The notes under the pieces were generated by a model. The model made no database searches, was not told where the DNA came from, and saw nothing but the letters and a program-made list of their open reading frames with translations. DNA of 64,000 bases from Epiperipatus broadwayi (taxonomy: Eukaryota > Onychophora > Udeonychophora > Euonychophora > Peripatidae): the NCBI GenBank assembly GCA_028023455.1, contig JAQFVV010000233.1, positions 1,653,296-1,717,295 of the forward strand. Reading direction: 5' to 3'. Made by a program: the position numbers and the translations under genes. This document shows, piece by piece, positions 48,661 through 61,238 of the stretch. The first letter of the stretch is position 1, and each line of letters opens with the position of its first letter.

Positions 48661-49620
48661 ATGTATAATGGACAATATTACAAACAGACATTTGGTACTG
48701 CAATGAGTTTCACCACTTTCATGAATAATAGCAGATTTATTTATGGAATACATAGAATCCATGCTTTAGAATCAACATCTTTAAAATCTCTTATTATTTG
48801 GTTCAGATACATAAATGATATCTTTATCATCTGGCACATGGTAAAGATAAGTTATATGATTTTTCAAACATATAAATAATATATATCTTATTAAATTTAC
48901 AATGGAAACAGAAACTGATAGTAAACTTCTTTTTCTTGAGGTACTTATCACCAAAAAAGGAATAATTTTTTTCAATTTTCAAAAAATCCACACACACTGA
49001 CAGATATTTAAAATTTTTATCACATCTAGCTCAAATCTTTTCTATTTCCAAATCTTTTTTTACTAGAGCTATTAACCTTTCAGTTGAATCAAATCTCAAA
49101 GATGAAATAAATTATATAAGCAATGTCTTTGAGCCTTAACTCAAAACCTAAACAATCAAAATAAAAAAACAAAAATTAAAAAGAAACAATTATTAGAATT
49201 TATATTACTTACATAAAAAGAACTCTATGCAGTATTGAATATATTCTAAGACATCATAATACAATGACAACATGTACCACTTATCAAAAAATTAATAGCC
49301 TTACAACCAAACCTAAAGATTCAATTTATCTTGAAACCTACAAAGTTTATAAAATTCCATGTAGCATTTGTAAAACTTCTTATATAGAAATGAGTAATCA
49401 TTGCATCAATGCTAGCAGAGATGAATGTATTAATGCAGCTAAAAACATCCATCATCAGCAGCACTATCTATTCATGCTATAGATACTTGTTATAATATTG
49501 ATTTTTTGTAATATGAGAATACTATCCAGATGTGGCACTGTCCAACAACGTCAAGTCAGATAAGCTATTGAAATCTTTAAAAGTTCAGATTGTATCAACA
49601 AATGTTATGATATATGCAAT
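48661..49620 (+). pseudogene. Penelope-like element (decayed)
   Basis: Blocks across frames: YYKQTFGTAMSF as motif B, WFRYINDIFIIW as motif C (Asn for the first Asp), KLLFLEVLI, a shifted KSTHTDRYLKFLSH-like block, then from 49264 the frame with DSIYLETYKVYKIPCSICKT and SYIEMSNHCINASRDECI, the GIY-YIG region with YIG changed to YIE. Stops and frameshifts throughout and loss of both catalytic cores make it dead. Motif A and the N-terminus are not recognisable upstream. Confidence 0.78.
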
Positions 49621-49731
49621 TTACCTTCATTTTTTTTTTAAAAACCATTAATCTAAATAATTTCTTATAATTATTATTTCTTTTATCTCAGTGTTTACAA
49701 TGCCTCTACAATTATTTTGTAATATTTGTTA

Positions 49732-49770
49732 CCCAGTTGAAGACCAATGGGACCTGGTCGAAATATTGGT
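49732..49770 (+). ncRNA. PLE terminal hairpin, hammerhead-like
   Basis: TTGAAGACCA, an interior loop, TGGTCGAAATATTGG: a GACCA/TGGTC stem between a TGAAGA box and a CGAAA box, about 110 bases after the decayed PLE endonuclease. It is the clearest of the hairpins in stem pairing. Confidence 0.5.
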
Positions 49771-49779
49771 TTATATATA

Positions 49780-51059
49780 TATATATATATTCAATAAATT
49801 ATACATAGTTAATATGTCATTTATATCTGCAGTCTTTGAAAAATCTATATATGAATCTAATGAAGGTAAATAGCTGCCTTTGAATGTATGTAGCTCTCTG
49901 ATAAGGAAAAAACACCATAACCATATCAAGATGAAAAAAATATTTGTATGTTTGAGATGGAACAATTGATATGCTGCCCTTGTTTGAAAAATATAAAACA
50001 TCATTAGTGATTAATAGCAGTAAGATGAGAGTGAATATTATTTACAAGACTCAATACTGATAAGGAAAGAAAATAAACAGAATATTTTAGGAGATAATTT
50101 ACATATAGATAGAAACTTTGCATTACAATATAAATCAGTAGGCTGAAAGTGATTTAATAAAACTTATGATGTATGTCTATTAAAGGAAGTTCAAACAATG
50201 GAAAACTATTAAAAATGATATTTGATTATGGTTGAGATAAGTAGACTGGTTATCTCAATTTGCATTTAGAATGAAAATATTTAATAAGTCATGATAATGC
50301 TCACGTTTTGTGTCTTGTGAATCTCTCTCTTTTTTTTAATAACACTCAAGCCACATGAAGCCCTATTATGAACAAACATATGACTGTTTTATTAAATATG
50401 TTTTCATTCATATATTGCATCTTTTTGAATTAGCTTTTAGCTTCATTAAAAAAGAATAAAGCCCATCCTTCTTTTTAATAGTTTTATTTGGTATCCATGA
50501 CTTGTAGAGTTGCTGGTGTATTGCCACAAGTGACCATTGATAATACTATTTGTTTATAATAAGATTTTTGAAACTGGAATGAAAATATATATTAGTAGTA
50601 AAAATATAAACACAAAAATAAGTCATTTTATTAACAAGTACTCATATGTCTAAGGACATTCTACATCCAAAAAGAAATGAAAAGAAAATAAATAAACAAA
50701 TAAATAAATTTTTTTACAATGACTATAAAAAACATGTAAATCTCAAAACATTCATACCTTTTGTATGCTGGTTCTTTGCATATGTTTATTCAATATTTTG
50801 TTTATTTTGATGTTTATTATATTCAATATTTTGTGATGCTGACGTTAAACTATTACTATAGTTAGTCTTTTTTAAAGATTTTTAATATTTTCCAATCATG
50901 TTCTCCTCTCCATCATGTCTTCTAAATGAAAGCAAATAATATTGCACAACTTGTAAATAATATTTTCAATATGTTTCCTCTTTGTTTAAACAAAAATGAA
51001 TGAAGATATATCTTTATAATAAAAAATTCAATAGCATCACGTTCTTTTATAATCTTGAT
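49780..51059. other. AT-rich stretch, nothing recognised
   Basis: No motif or repeat family assigned. Confidence 0.45.
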
Positions 51060-51335
51060 ATTATATTTTTAATTTCATCGAAGATTTAAAAAAAAATCAG
51101 TATCTTTATGTTATATTAAAAAAGTTCATATATCACTTTCCTATAATAAAGTGGTCAAAAGAACAACCCTCTATTGATATAGTTATATAAGATATCCTAT
51201 GTTTTAAATTGATAAATTTAGCAACAACGTACTGGAATTAGATTTGCTCTTCAATATCCTAACCTATCTTTTTATCTATAAAAGTTATTACGATATTTTA
51301 ATTGATTTATTTTTATAAAGTGATTACTGCCCAAG

Positions 51336-51530
51336 TTATAAATCTTTGAAAAGTTTTTTTGCATTATTGGTATGATAAAACATCTGATTAATTTGAATAT
51401 CAATAGTTATGCTGAAGTCTTTGTAAATTACATGCAAAGCACTAAGAATACTCTGTAGATTATTTTGTGAATTGTTCAGCACAACATAATCATCAGCAGA
51501 TTGTAAATCATAATCATACATAAATTATGT
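51336..51530 (-). pseudogene. LINE RT motif C fragment
   Basis: The frame reads DLQSADDYVVLNNSQNNLQS then ILSALHVIYKDFSITIDIQI. This matches the LQYADD.VVLA.S..DLQ.IL pattern around the catalytic YADD box of LINE reverse transcriptases, with Tyr replaced by Ser. No further intact block was found on either side, so it is a short relic. Confidence 0.65.
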
Positions 51531-53884
51531 ATAAAAATGAGATTTTTATGCACTAATAAAATAATACTGTTGATTTCTGTACTTCATGGGAAGAGAAGTG
51601 AATTATTAAAATTGTTAGTTATTATTAGTATATATGTGATAAAGTGTTTGGGAATAATAAAAAAAGGATATGTATATATTAATGTATTTAATTCTTTAAA
51701 AGATAAGTTCACTATCCAAAAAGTAATGTTGATACATTGTGACAGAGATAATTGCTTTAGAATATTTACTATCAAAAATACTGAATAAAGATGCAATGAA
51801 AAATTAAAAGAACAAAGAGAAACTTAGTTATATTTTGTGATCCTCAATAAAAAAAGACATAATAAAGTGAACCATTTAGAGAGACAGTGTTTCAAGATAT
51901 CATTTTAATGCTTTCAACATCAATATAATAACAAAAGGAAAGAAAGTTTAATCATATGCTTTTTATTATATTTCATCAAGAAAAAGCAAATGTGTTTAAA
52001 AATAATAATATAAATGTATTAACATGAAGAAAAACATCTATTAATAACTTTAAAATAAAAGTATTTGAGAACAATGGCTGACAAAATGAGCAAGAATAGA
52101 CAAGGTCACTGATATTTCAATACTGCATAACAATTTCATTTAACTGGGGTTTTTATTTACTGTATTTAGTTAGTATCTCTTGATTTTGTTTTTATATCAT
52201 TGTACTAATCTGGAAAAGTAAAAATATTTGTTGAAAATACTTATGTAGACATAGAAAAAGTAGAAAGAAAGCTAGGAAATAATTTATAGTATAATTTTAT
52301 GATTATCTATAAGATACATAAGGATAACGAATTATCTATAAGATTACAATAAGGATGCAATTTTATTATGCATTAAAAACCATTTTTGGCTGATATAATG
52401 TCCATATGATGCACCTTCATAATAAATAACTTCAGCTATTATAATCATAGCTAAGTTGGAGGAATTAAAAATTCTCAACAAGATGATATGATTTTTTATC
52501 TTTTTTTTTATTTTATTTTTATAGAATCTAAAGAATTCTAGAAAAATAAGTTAAGATTGCAGTCCATAAAATATTAAAAAAACTGCTGAGCCATCAACAA
52601 TTTATTTCATGTTCTTTTATTCAGTTAGATAAATAACAAAATCAATTACATTTTAACTTTTGACATTAAATAACAACTAGTAAATAGTCTTATCTCCCGT
52701 CATCCTGATTTCCAGGCTATACCTTCTTCATGTTAAAAAATTTTGTATCAATAATTATTCCACTCTCCACTTTCTTTTCAGGTTCGCTTTCTAAGGAAAA
52801 CAAATACATTTACAATTTAAGCTTCAATAATGATATATATATATATTTAAAAAAAATGTTATTAGCAACTAGAGATTAATAGTAAAAATCCTTGAAAGAA
52901 TTTGAAATATAAAAATAAAATTAAATATTGTCTCTAAACTTAAAGTTTCTGGATTTCCCCATTCTTTATTTATCTATTTATTTTTAAAAACTAATCTACT
53001 TTTAAATAGGAACTGCATAGCTCCCTAAATGAATAAACCATTCTCTTTTTGTAAATACATAATATTTCAAGGATCTCCATTAAATGCCTTCCCTTCACTT
53101 TTTATTTAAATCCTTTACTATAAATGGTTGAAAATGAAATGACTCGAATCCTTGTGACTACACCAAATATGACTATTAAATGAATAGTTTCTATGAGTGA
53201 TCTCTGGTCAGCATTCAGAGTTTATTCACTCATATCAAAATTTTCTAAATAATTAATAATGTTTCTAGGTTTTTATTATTCATTTCTTTTCATAATATAC
53301 AAAAACAGAGTTGAAGTACAGGTACTAATTAATGTGAATAAAATATGTATATGAAATGCAAAAATGATGTTATTCTATTAATATGCTTATCTTAATTAAA
53401 ATTATCTATTTTAGCGATAGAGTAATTGATTTCTTTAAAAATTTCCAATTAAAAATCAAAACACTTTATAAAAACTATGGGAAAGAATAATAATGGCAAT
53501 AATAGTTTTTAGCTTTAAGAAACCAATTGCTTTAAATGGATTGTTTTAAGTTTAATAAACACAATCTCATTGTAACTTTATGAATTCACTTTCACATGCT
53601 TACATCACTATTAGTAATTTTATAATCAGATATAATTCCACTTATATGTCTACAATAAGGAATTTTTGCTTTTAATTTTTTACAATATAAAAACTAACCT
53701 AGTATATACAAACAATCATACAAATCCTATTTATTGATTAATTAATGTAAAAATAATGCATCTTTTTACACAATTTCACAATATTTTATCAATAGTTTTG
53801 ACAGTTTCAACATTCAAGCAGTCTTTTTCAGAACTAATAAGCAATTATATATTTTAATTATCTATTACATGGACTTACAATAAT
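51531..53884. other. AT-rich stretch, one hairpin relic
   Basis: Apart from the hairpin at 52703-52732 nothing is recognised. The open frame 51537-51788 has no motif. Confidence 0.45.
52703..52732 (-). ncRNA. PLE-type terminal hairpin relic
   Basis: Minus strand: TGAAGAAGGTATAGCC then TGGAAATCAGG, a GG(TATA)CC-type stem between a TGAAGA box and a GAAA box. No adjacent PLE frame recognised. Confidence 0.35.
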
Positions 53885-54290
53885 TAGAGGGGATTTGAAT
53901 CCAGAATTTCTAACTCCCTTCCACTCTATCTTATACAATCAATGCCCATGACTACATACATGCAAAAAAATAAATGATCTCCAATATACATATTTCATGT
54001 TGAACCAGCACTCAGTGCTTGGTTTATATTAAAATAGCAAATCTTCAAACTTTAATGGACAGAAAATTTAAAGATTGCTATCTTAATATAAACCAAACAC
54101 TGATTATGTATATGTATGGGGGATGATGGTTTGGACCAACTGATGAATGCTAATTTAGCACAATATATATATATATTAGAGATGATTTTTTTTTTGCATG
54201 CATGCAGTCATGTGCATCAATTATATAAGATGGGTAGATGACTAAAGGGAGTTTGAATGTCTGAGTTTATCATTATTTATATTATCCCAA
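53885..54290. repeat. palindromic element, family B (~405 bp)
   Basis: Left GAGGGGATTTGAATCCAG pairs loosely with right GGGAGTTTGAATGTCTGAG; inner arms TTTATATTAAAATAGCAAATC and GATTGCTATCTTAATATAAA pair at about 54023 and 54074. Shares CCAGCACTCA and GGACCAACTGATGAATGCTA with the copies at 32.35-33.1 and 61.4 kb. Confidence 0.8.
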
Positions 54291-55744
54291 ACAAATAATA
54301 TATACATTCTTAAAACGTTCCATAATTATAAACATATATATATATTTATATATAAGTCAACATATATTTCTATTTATATCTACATATACTATCCTGTGAA
54401 GTGTTTTTAATTGTTATAGGCTTTCAAATGGCTAAGTTTCTTTGCTCAGTTTAAATTTATAAACATTGTTCACGATTCTTATCATCCAAAGAAATTTCTG
54501 ATTTCTTATTCTGTAAAGAGAATAAAAAGCTTAAAATTTATATACTCTTAATCAAAAGAAGTCTGTCTCAAGTATCTTCAGACTACAGAAGCCGGTATGC
54601 ATATATATATATATATGTGTGTGTGTATCTTCTTTTCAAAAAGCTTCAATGGCAATTATAAACCATTTGGATTTCATCAAGTTTCATAAATAAGTGATGT
54701 ACATCCTTTTTTTTTTAAAATAGTGAAACAAAATAAGTTAAAAATTTTGTATTTTAAAAATTGTTCCCCCCCCCCCTATTTATATCAAATTAAATATTTT
54801 TTTATACTCTATGCTGTTTTATTTTAATCAATAAAATAATATTAGTTTGTTTATTTTTACGATATATATATAAATTAAAAATATTTCTCCATCTTATACT
54901 TTCTTTATATATAATAGAAAAAAATAGATAAAATATAAAATAGGACAGTCGTTTTTAAAAACTGTTTCTAAATTGCAACTTTGTACACGTTTTAATAATT
55001 CAAATATGAAATAGATATAGCTTAATATATATAAAAAATAAATAAAGGAAAACTACACTTTTGAGAGTTATGAATAAACAACATTCCAAGTCAACAAATA
55101 TAAAAAAATAAAATAACTGCTTATTTTATTGTCATAGTTGGAAATAAAGTATGTTAATTACATATATTAGCTTGACTTTAGATATGGCAAGTCTTTTTGA
55201 AATTAGAATTAAATATTACAGGCCGAAGATAGACTTTATAAATTAAAGTCAATAAATATGCATAGTTAAATTGGTAATGTACTTGCAAATTAAATGAAAT
55301 AATCAACATTTTGAAAAGCTCTAACTAAACAACACTCCACATCAATTCTTTAACTTAGATGAAAATTAAGCAATCATTTATTGATGATATAGGAAATTAA
55401 GTATGATATTTATATATTAACCTGATTTTAAATATAGAATAAGAATTTGTACATGTATTATTGTATAATTTTTTATTTTATTCATAATACTAAACTCGTA
55501 TTAAAAAAACAGTTTAATATATATATTGTGTATATGGTGTAAATTAGTTGAAAAGTGCATACTATCAATAGACTGTTGTTTTGAATTAAATCATGATACA
55601 AAAATATTCATTTGCTTCAGTACTTTAGTTGTTGTAAACATACAAATAAATAAGTTTATTTACTCAATTTTAAAAAAGTCATTTAATATTTATAAAAAAA
55701 AAAAAAAAATTTAAATGTATTCTCCTGAAGCTTTACGATGATGG
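54291..55744. other. AT-rich stretch, nothing recognised
   Basis: Contains a short (AT)n(GT)n run at about 54600-54627 and a C10 run at about 54766. No gene. Confidence 0.45.
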
Positions 55745-56305
55745 TATTTTAGTTGCATTTATATATTGGACTAATTCCACAATCTAATATTAAATATTGA
55801 ATGTTTTCAGAAAAATTTAACTTTACATAATTTTTTCAATTTCATTTAACTATTAGTAATAACACACAGGTTAGTATATGCACAACATTTCAAGTGATAT
55901 TATTCTTATTTCTTCTTATGGTCTTTCTGGACTGACCAATGAAAGTACTAGCATGGGAATCGAACTGGAGTTTTAGATTCTTGAATATTAAATTTGAAGG
56001 TAATGCTCTAACCAACTAAGTTATTCTGCCAAAGGCTCAGTTGATTAGAGCATTATCTTCAAATTTAATATTCAAGAATCTAAGGCTTTAGGTTTGATTC
56101 CCATGCTAGTACTGTCTCTAGTCAGACCAGCAACAACTGAAGAAGAGAAGACCATAATACCATTCAAAATGTTATACATATATTAACCTGTGTGCTATTA
56201 TTAATAGTTGAATGTAATTAAAAAATGTAAATAAAGTCAAATTTTTTTATAGACATTCAATATTTGACATTAGATTATGGAAATAGTCCCATATATAAAT
56301 ACATG
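55745..56305. mobile_element. two tRNA-headed SINEs joined head to head
   Basis: Left copy is minus (about 55745-56030), right copy plus (about 56033-56305). Their tRNA-like heads meet near 56032; both carry the A box (CTCAGTTGATTAGAGCA on the right) and a B-box text GGTTTGATTCCC. Both end in the family tail (GATTATGGAAATAGTCC on the right, GGACTAATTCCACAATC reversed on the left). The result is a ~560-bp palindrome. Confidence 0.8.
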
Positions 56306-56955
56306 CATTTTAAAATGTATTTTAAAATTATAGAAATTTAACAATGTGGAATTGATGAAGTTTTGGATAAATAATGTTAGTATAACTTATACTAAAAAAT
56401 TCTTTTTAGTACTCATGTTTCCCAGGAACTCTTGTTAGTATTTTTAACTGCTGTACTTAGTTTTACTCAGGTTTAAAAAAAATAATATTTACGAAACAAA
56501 AAAATTGAATTAGTAACACAAATCATTAAATAAAAGTATTCAAATTGAGTACTGATCTGGCATGTATAGTTAACAAAATGATATTAATATCTAATTCATG
56601 ACAGAAAATGTTTTATTTTTTTAATTAAATAAAAATTTTAATTAACTGCAATAAGTTTTTTTTTTTTTTTATCTTCAAATTATTTCCATCATTTATAACT
56701 TGCAAATTAAGAAGTGGTGACAAATTTAAAATTTTGGTTTTAAATATCTTTATATTTATTTCAGAAGGTATATAGCTAGAGTTGATGCTTTGGTGCTTAT
56801 AATCAAAAGTTGATGTTAATGAAAATGATTAATGTAAACGTAATATAAATTAATCTTAATAAATATTTTTAAATAGTGTTATTTTAAATTGCAATGTTTT
56901 TATTATTATTATTTTTCTAAAAATTAAAACATTATAAATGAATATATTTAGAATA
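56306..56955. other. AT-rich stretch, nothing recognised
   Basis: No motif recognised. Confidence 0.45.
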
Positions 56956-57430
56956 TCTTCTTCTTCTTCTTCTTCTTCTTCTTCTTCTTCTTCTTCTTCT
57001 TCTTCTTCTTCTTCTTCTTCTTCTTCTTCTTCTTCTTCTTCTTCTTCTTCTTCTTCTTCTTCTTCTTCTTCTTCTTCTTCTTCTTCTTCTTCTTCTTCTT
57101 CTTCTTCTTCTTCTTCTTCTTCTTCTTCTTCTTCTTCTTCTTCTTCTTCTTCTTCTTCTTCTTCTTCTTCTTCTTCTTCTTCTTCTTCTTCTTCTTCTTC
57201 TTCTTCTTCTTCTTCTTCTTCTTCTTCTTCTTCTTCTTCTTCTTCTTCTTCTTCTTCTTCTTCTTCTTCTTCTTCTTCTTCTTCTTCTTCTTCTTCTTCT
57301 TCTTCTTCTTCTTCTTCTTCTTCTTCTTCTTCTTCTTCTTCTTCTTCTTCTTCTTCTTCTTCTTCTTCTTCTTCTTCTTCTTCTTCTTCTTCTTCTTCTT
57401 CTTCTTCTTCTTCTTCTTCTTCTTCTTCTT

Positions 57431-57461
<31 letters not shown>

Positions 57462-57481
57462 TTATTATTATTATTATTATT
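56956..57481. repeat. (TTC)n microsatellite ~505 bp, followed by (ATT)7
   Basis: About 168 uninterrupted TTC units from 56956 to 57460, then seven ATT units. The open frame through it (poly-Ser then poly-Tyr) is a product of the repeat and not a gene. It is a pure pyrimidine/purine tract, able in principle to form triplex DNA. Confidence 0.98.
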
Positions 57482-57684
57482 AGTTTAATTATGTACTATA
57501 TTGTGATGGTAACTGATGATGAGCAAACTCCTATCGCAAATTTTGATCAGCTAACACTCTATTTAAGTGTTAATTGACTCATAAAATGTAAAAGCATAAA
57601 TATTATTTAAAAACCAAAAAAGGACATTTATATACACACATATTTATTGTGTTTTTCTGAAGGTTTGTGATGATGGTGTTCTAG

Positions 57685-58060
57685 CTGTATTTTTATATTG
57701 GACTATTTCCATCATCTAATATGTGTGTTGAATGTCTTTAGAAAAGTTTAATTTTTAGTTAAATATTCCAAATGCATTCAACTGTTAGTAATATCACAGC
57801 AAACAGGTTAGTATATGCACCAACTGTTAGTAATATCACAGCAAATAAATGTTAATTTGCTGTGATATTATTAACATTTGTTTGCTGTGATATTACTAAC
57901 AGTTGGTGCATATACTAACCTGTTTGCTGTGATATTACTAACAGTTGAATGCATTTGGAATATTTAACTAAAAATTAAACTTTTCTAAAGACATTCAACA
58001 CACATATTAGATGATGGAAATAGTCCAATATAAAAATACACATATTTATATTGTCAGATA
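57685..58060. repeat. SINE-tail palindrome with internal short repeats
   Basis: Near-perfect arms about 57690-57860 and 57880-58055: TTTTTATATTGGACTATTTCC / GGAAATAGTCCAATATAAAAA, and AACTGTTAGTAATATCACAGC, which occurs twice per arm (57779 and 57822 on the left). The arms are the tail of the SINE family in opposite orientations with no head. High arm identity suggests recent origin or gene conversion. Confidence 0.88.
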
Positions 58061-59351
58061 GGTAGTAAAATAATTGCATACTGCAACTATATATATTTCT
58101 ATTTATTTATTTGTGATATTAATTTTTGTAATACATTTTTAAAAATGTGTTTTACATTTTTTTGTATATGTCTAAGATAAGGAAAGAAAAACTAATTAAA
58201 ATGTATGTTAGTTTGTTTAATTAAATTTATAGAAAAATAAAATATACTAAAAACATTGCATTAATTGTCTTTGATACAAATATTTTGTAGAAATTTTTTT
58301 TTACTAGAGTTTAATATGTCAGAGTCTGATCAGAGACTTTGTTGTATCCAAATTCTTATATTATTTTTTTGTGGTTAATCAAAGGATTTGTCTCTTTGAA
58401 ATAATTTATTTATTTATTTTATTTTTTAATATTTCTAATTAAAATTAATAAAATAAGTTTTTTGTTATATTTAATAGAGGACTGGTGTTCAATGTTTTAC
58501 TCACCTCACTCCATAGTTAATATGAATAGTAAATATATTTATTATAAGATAGGCTATTTATTCTGAGAATTAGAGTAATGGAGCTAGCATATGGGATAAC
58601 CTGTAAGAGAATGTTGGGTAAATTTCTCAATCAGAGTTTTGTAGATCATCTTTTTATGAAAGTGGTGCTTAAAGCTTTTGGGCTTTGTAAGATGCTTTAC
58701 TTTGGCTAGGCTTGACTGACACTGATGGAAATGGTTATCTAAATAGGAGAATTAGGAAATATAACTGATATCTGTCAGTTCAATCCCCGTTTTAACAATA
58801 ATAATTAATGAAATTAGTTATTTCACTCTGCCGTATCTTTTAGTTGAGTTACAGGCTTCAAACTCAGTGTGATGAGTAGGATAATTCCTGTTATAGTAAT
58901 AAATGATGCATGATGTATATAGACCTGAAAATAAAGGATAGCTTTTGCAATAAATATGTACATTAAATGTGAGAAGTCAATAATAAATGGCACACAATTA
59001 GGCAGCTGTAATAAAGACAAAAAGGGACAGGTAAAAGATTTTTAATATTAATAAGTAGACAATTTTGAAAATTTTTTTTTATAGAAAGTGCAGTTAGGAT
59101 ATGATGTGATATAGTGTCATGATGATACAGAATGGAAGATTTGGTGTACTGTTTTAATATACTGTTTTAATAGTACAAAATCTAAAATAATAATAAAGAT
59201 TAGAGATTTAGAAATAAAAGTAGACTATAACAATTAAACTATTTAAAAGATAGAAATCAAATTCTAGAAGTTCATTTTAAATGAATAACAAAACTAATAT
59301 AAAAGTGATATAGATATATCAAATGTTACCAAAAGCTCAGTCCAAAATAAT

Positions 59352-59716
59352 GGAGGAAAATCAGGGACAATATGTAAGTTCTGATAATCCCAAGATAAAG
59401 CAGGTAGAGATACAAGAGACAGCCAATGTTATCAGAGCTAAAAGGTCAAGATCTAGATCAAACAGTGAAACAAATGGCAGATGAAATACCAAGCATATGT
59501 GACAAGAAAATGCTGTATGTCTTAATTAAAAATATGCAACACAATATTAACCAAGACATAAGGGATGCAAAGAAGATACTACAAAATATAAAACAAAAGA
59601 TGGATGAAAAGGCAATGCTGTGTGCCTTAATTAAAAATATGGAGCACAATATTAACCAAGACATAAGAGCAAAGCCAAACTATAATAGTAAGAAAACCAA
59701 GTTATACACCATGTGA
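59352..59716 (+). pseudogene. gag-like frame of the LTR-type element, frameshifted
   Basis: A first frame from the ATG at 59352 (MEENQGQYVSS, ending RSRSRSNSETNGR) overlaps a second frame from 59426 by a +/-1 shift. The second frame (96 codons) contains an internal duplication: KKMLYVLIKNMQHNINQDIR and KAMLCALIKNMEHNINQDIR, separated by a KKILQNIKQKMDE helix-like segment. No known domain was recognised; the Arg-Ser run and coiled character fit a short gag-like or nucleic-acid-binding product, by position rather than homology. Confidence 0.4.
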
Positions 59717-59989
59717 CTTAATTAATTTGTATTTAGAAATATAATATAATGAGCATGCTAATAGCTCTAAACAAGCTTTCTCAATAAATGCTACAAGAGA
59801 AAGTATTTAAAATCTCTATCTAGAATTATCCCTATCCCTAAACCAGTTCAAGCTAATAGGTCTCATCGGTGAGATGCTAGGACATTGAGACGCTAAATCT
59901 AAAATACAAACTCAAGCCCAGTATTTATCAAACACTTGATGTATGATTTGGTTTCATTACTATTATATGAATGTATATATGCATATAGA

Positions 59990-59990
59990 G

Positions 59991-60038
<48 letters not shown>

Positions 60039-60040
60039 AT
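59990..60040. repeat. (AT)n(GT)n microsatellite
   Basis: Pure AT then GT dinucleotide run inside the LTR-type element. Confidence 0.9.
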
Positions 60041-60234
60041 AATTTTTTTATATTTATTTATTATATATAAAAACATGAGTTGAAATATAATATATATCAC
60101 AGATTTTTTTCTTTTTGGTGTGATATCACTGATCAGCATGGGTATTATATATCTATTTTTATGTATTTATTATCTTATATGGGTGTATTTATATGCCACA
60201 ATTTTCTGTATGAGTTCATACAATAAATAACTAA

Positions 60235-60247
60235 TAAAAAAGGGAGG
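60235..60247 (+). other. polypurine tract before right LTR
   Basis: AAAAAAGGGAGG immediately upstream of TGTTCTC, the start of the right direct repeat. This is the site where plus-strand DNA synthesis starts in LTR retroelements. Confidence 0.5.
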
Positions 60248-61144
60248 TGTTCTCTTATTGCACAATAATGTATTATAGATTATTTTTTTTTTGTATTATC
60301 TTTATTATAATAATTATTTATTTATTTATTTTTTAATATTTCTAATTGAGATTAATAAAATAAGTTTTTTGTTGTATTTAAAAAAGAACTGGTGCTCAAT
60401 GTTTTACTGACTTCATTCCACAATTAATATAAATATTGTAAAATAGGTTATTCATTCTGAGAATTAGGGTAATGGAGCTAGCATATGGGATAACCTGTAA
60501 GGGAAAGTTGAGTGAATTTCTCAACAAGGATCTTGTAGGGCATCTTTTTATGAAAATGACATTTAAAGCTTTTGGGCTTTATAAAATGTTTACTTTGGAT
60601 AATTAAGCATGGCCAACTCTGGTGGAGATGGTCATCCAGATAGGGAGATTAGGAAATATAACTGATAGCTATCAGTTTAATCCCTTTTAACAATAATAAT
60701 TAGTGAAATTAGTTATTTCATTCTACCTTATGATCTAGTTGAGTTGCAGAGTTCAAACTCAGTAGTGATGAGTAAATTAGTTCTGTTACAGTAATAAATA
60801 CCAATTTATATTTAAATACTTCTATATTTTTTAAATATATGTGTGTCAATATATATATATATCATTAAATAACCAGTCAACACTTAGACAATCCCAATAT
60901 CAAAAACAATAAGCAATTTCAAAATGTTGTCAAGGCAACCTCCTTTTAACAATGAAGGTGGAATCCCTTTATGCATATATATATATACACCCACACACAC
61001 ATTAAAACTATAAAAATGATTAATTAACCATAAACAATTTAATTCCAAAATTAATCTTAAATTTTGATATAGTTTCTATATATAAAACTTTCTTTATTTT
61101 ATTGTTTTATTATTAGTAAAACATTTCTTTTTTCTTTTTTTTTC

Positions 61145-61238
61145 ATATGTGAAATGCATTGACCGGGAAGCGACCTCAGTCTAGCTGCTTAAGCGGCAGC
61201 TCTTCTAACCACTAGGCCACCAAAGCTTGACTAAAACT
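61145..61238 (-). other. tRNA-derived fragment (SINE head or tRNA pseudogene)
   Basis: Minus strand reads TGGCCTAGTGGTTAGAAGAG (A-box-like), a GCTGCCGCTTAAGCAGC hairpin in the anticodon-arm position, and GGTCGCTTCCCGG (B-box-like, mutated from GGTTCGA). It differs from the SINE head at 1355. The variable spacing and B-box change argue against a working tRNA. Confidence 0.55.

Larger units (their letters stand above)
58340..60803 (+). mobile_element. short LTR-type retroelement (internally deleted or TRIM-like)
   Basis: Two direct repeats, about 58340-58910 and 60248-60803, share long blocks such as GAGAATTAG.GTAATGGAGCT, AGCATATGGGATAACCTGTAA and TTAGGAAATATAACTGATA. Both begin TGTT and end CA. 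A polypurine tract AAAAAAGGGAGG directly precedes the right repeat, as expected for an LTR element. The interior (~1.34 kb) has only a small frame-shifted open frame and no RT. I could not see a matching target duplication or a convincing primer-binding site, and the LTRs differ at many sites, so it is old. Alternatives are a simple tandem segment duplication. Confidence 0.65.

Noticed and set aside
56938-57483. 181-codon poly-serine open frame
   Set aside because: It is the translation of a pure TTC/ATT microsatellite with no flanking coding sequence.
61145-61238. functional tRNA gene on the minus strand
   Set aside because: The B box is mutated and spacing is abnormal; more likely a SINE head or pseudogene.
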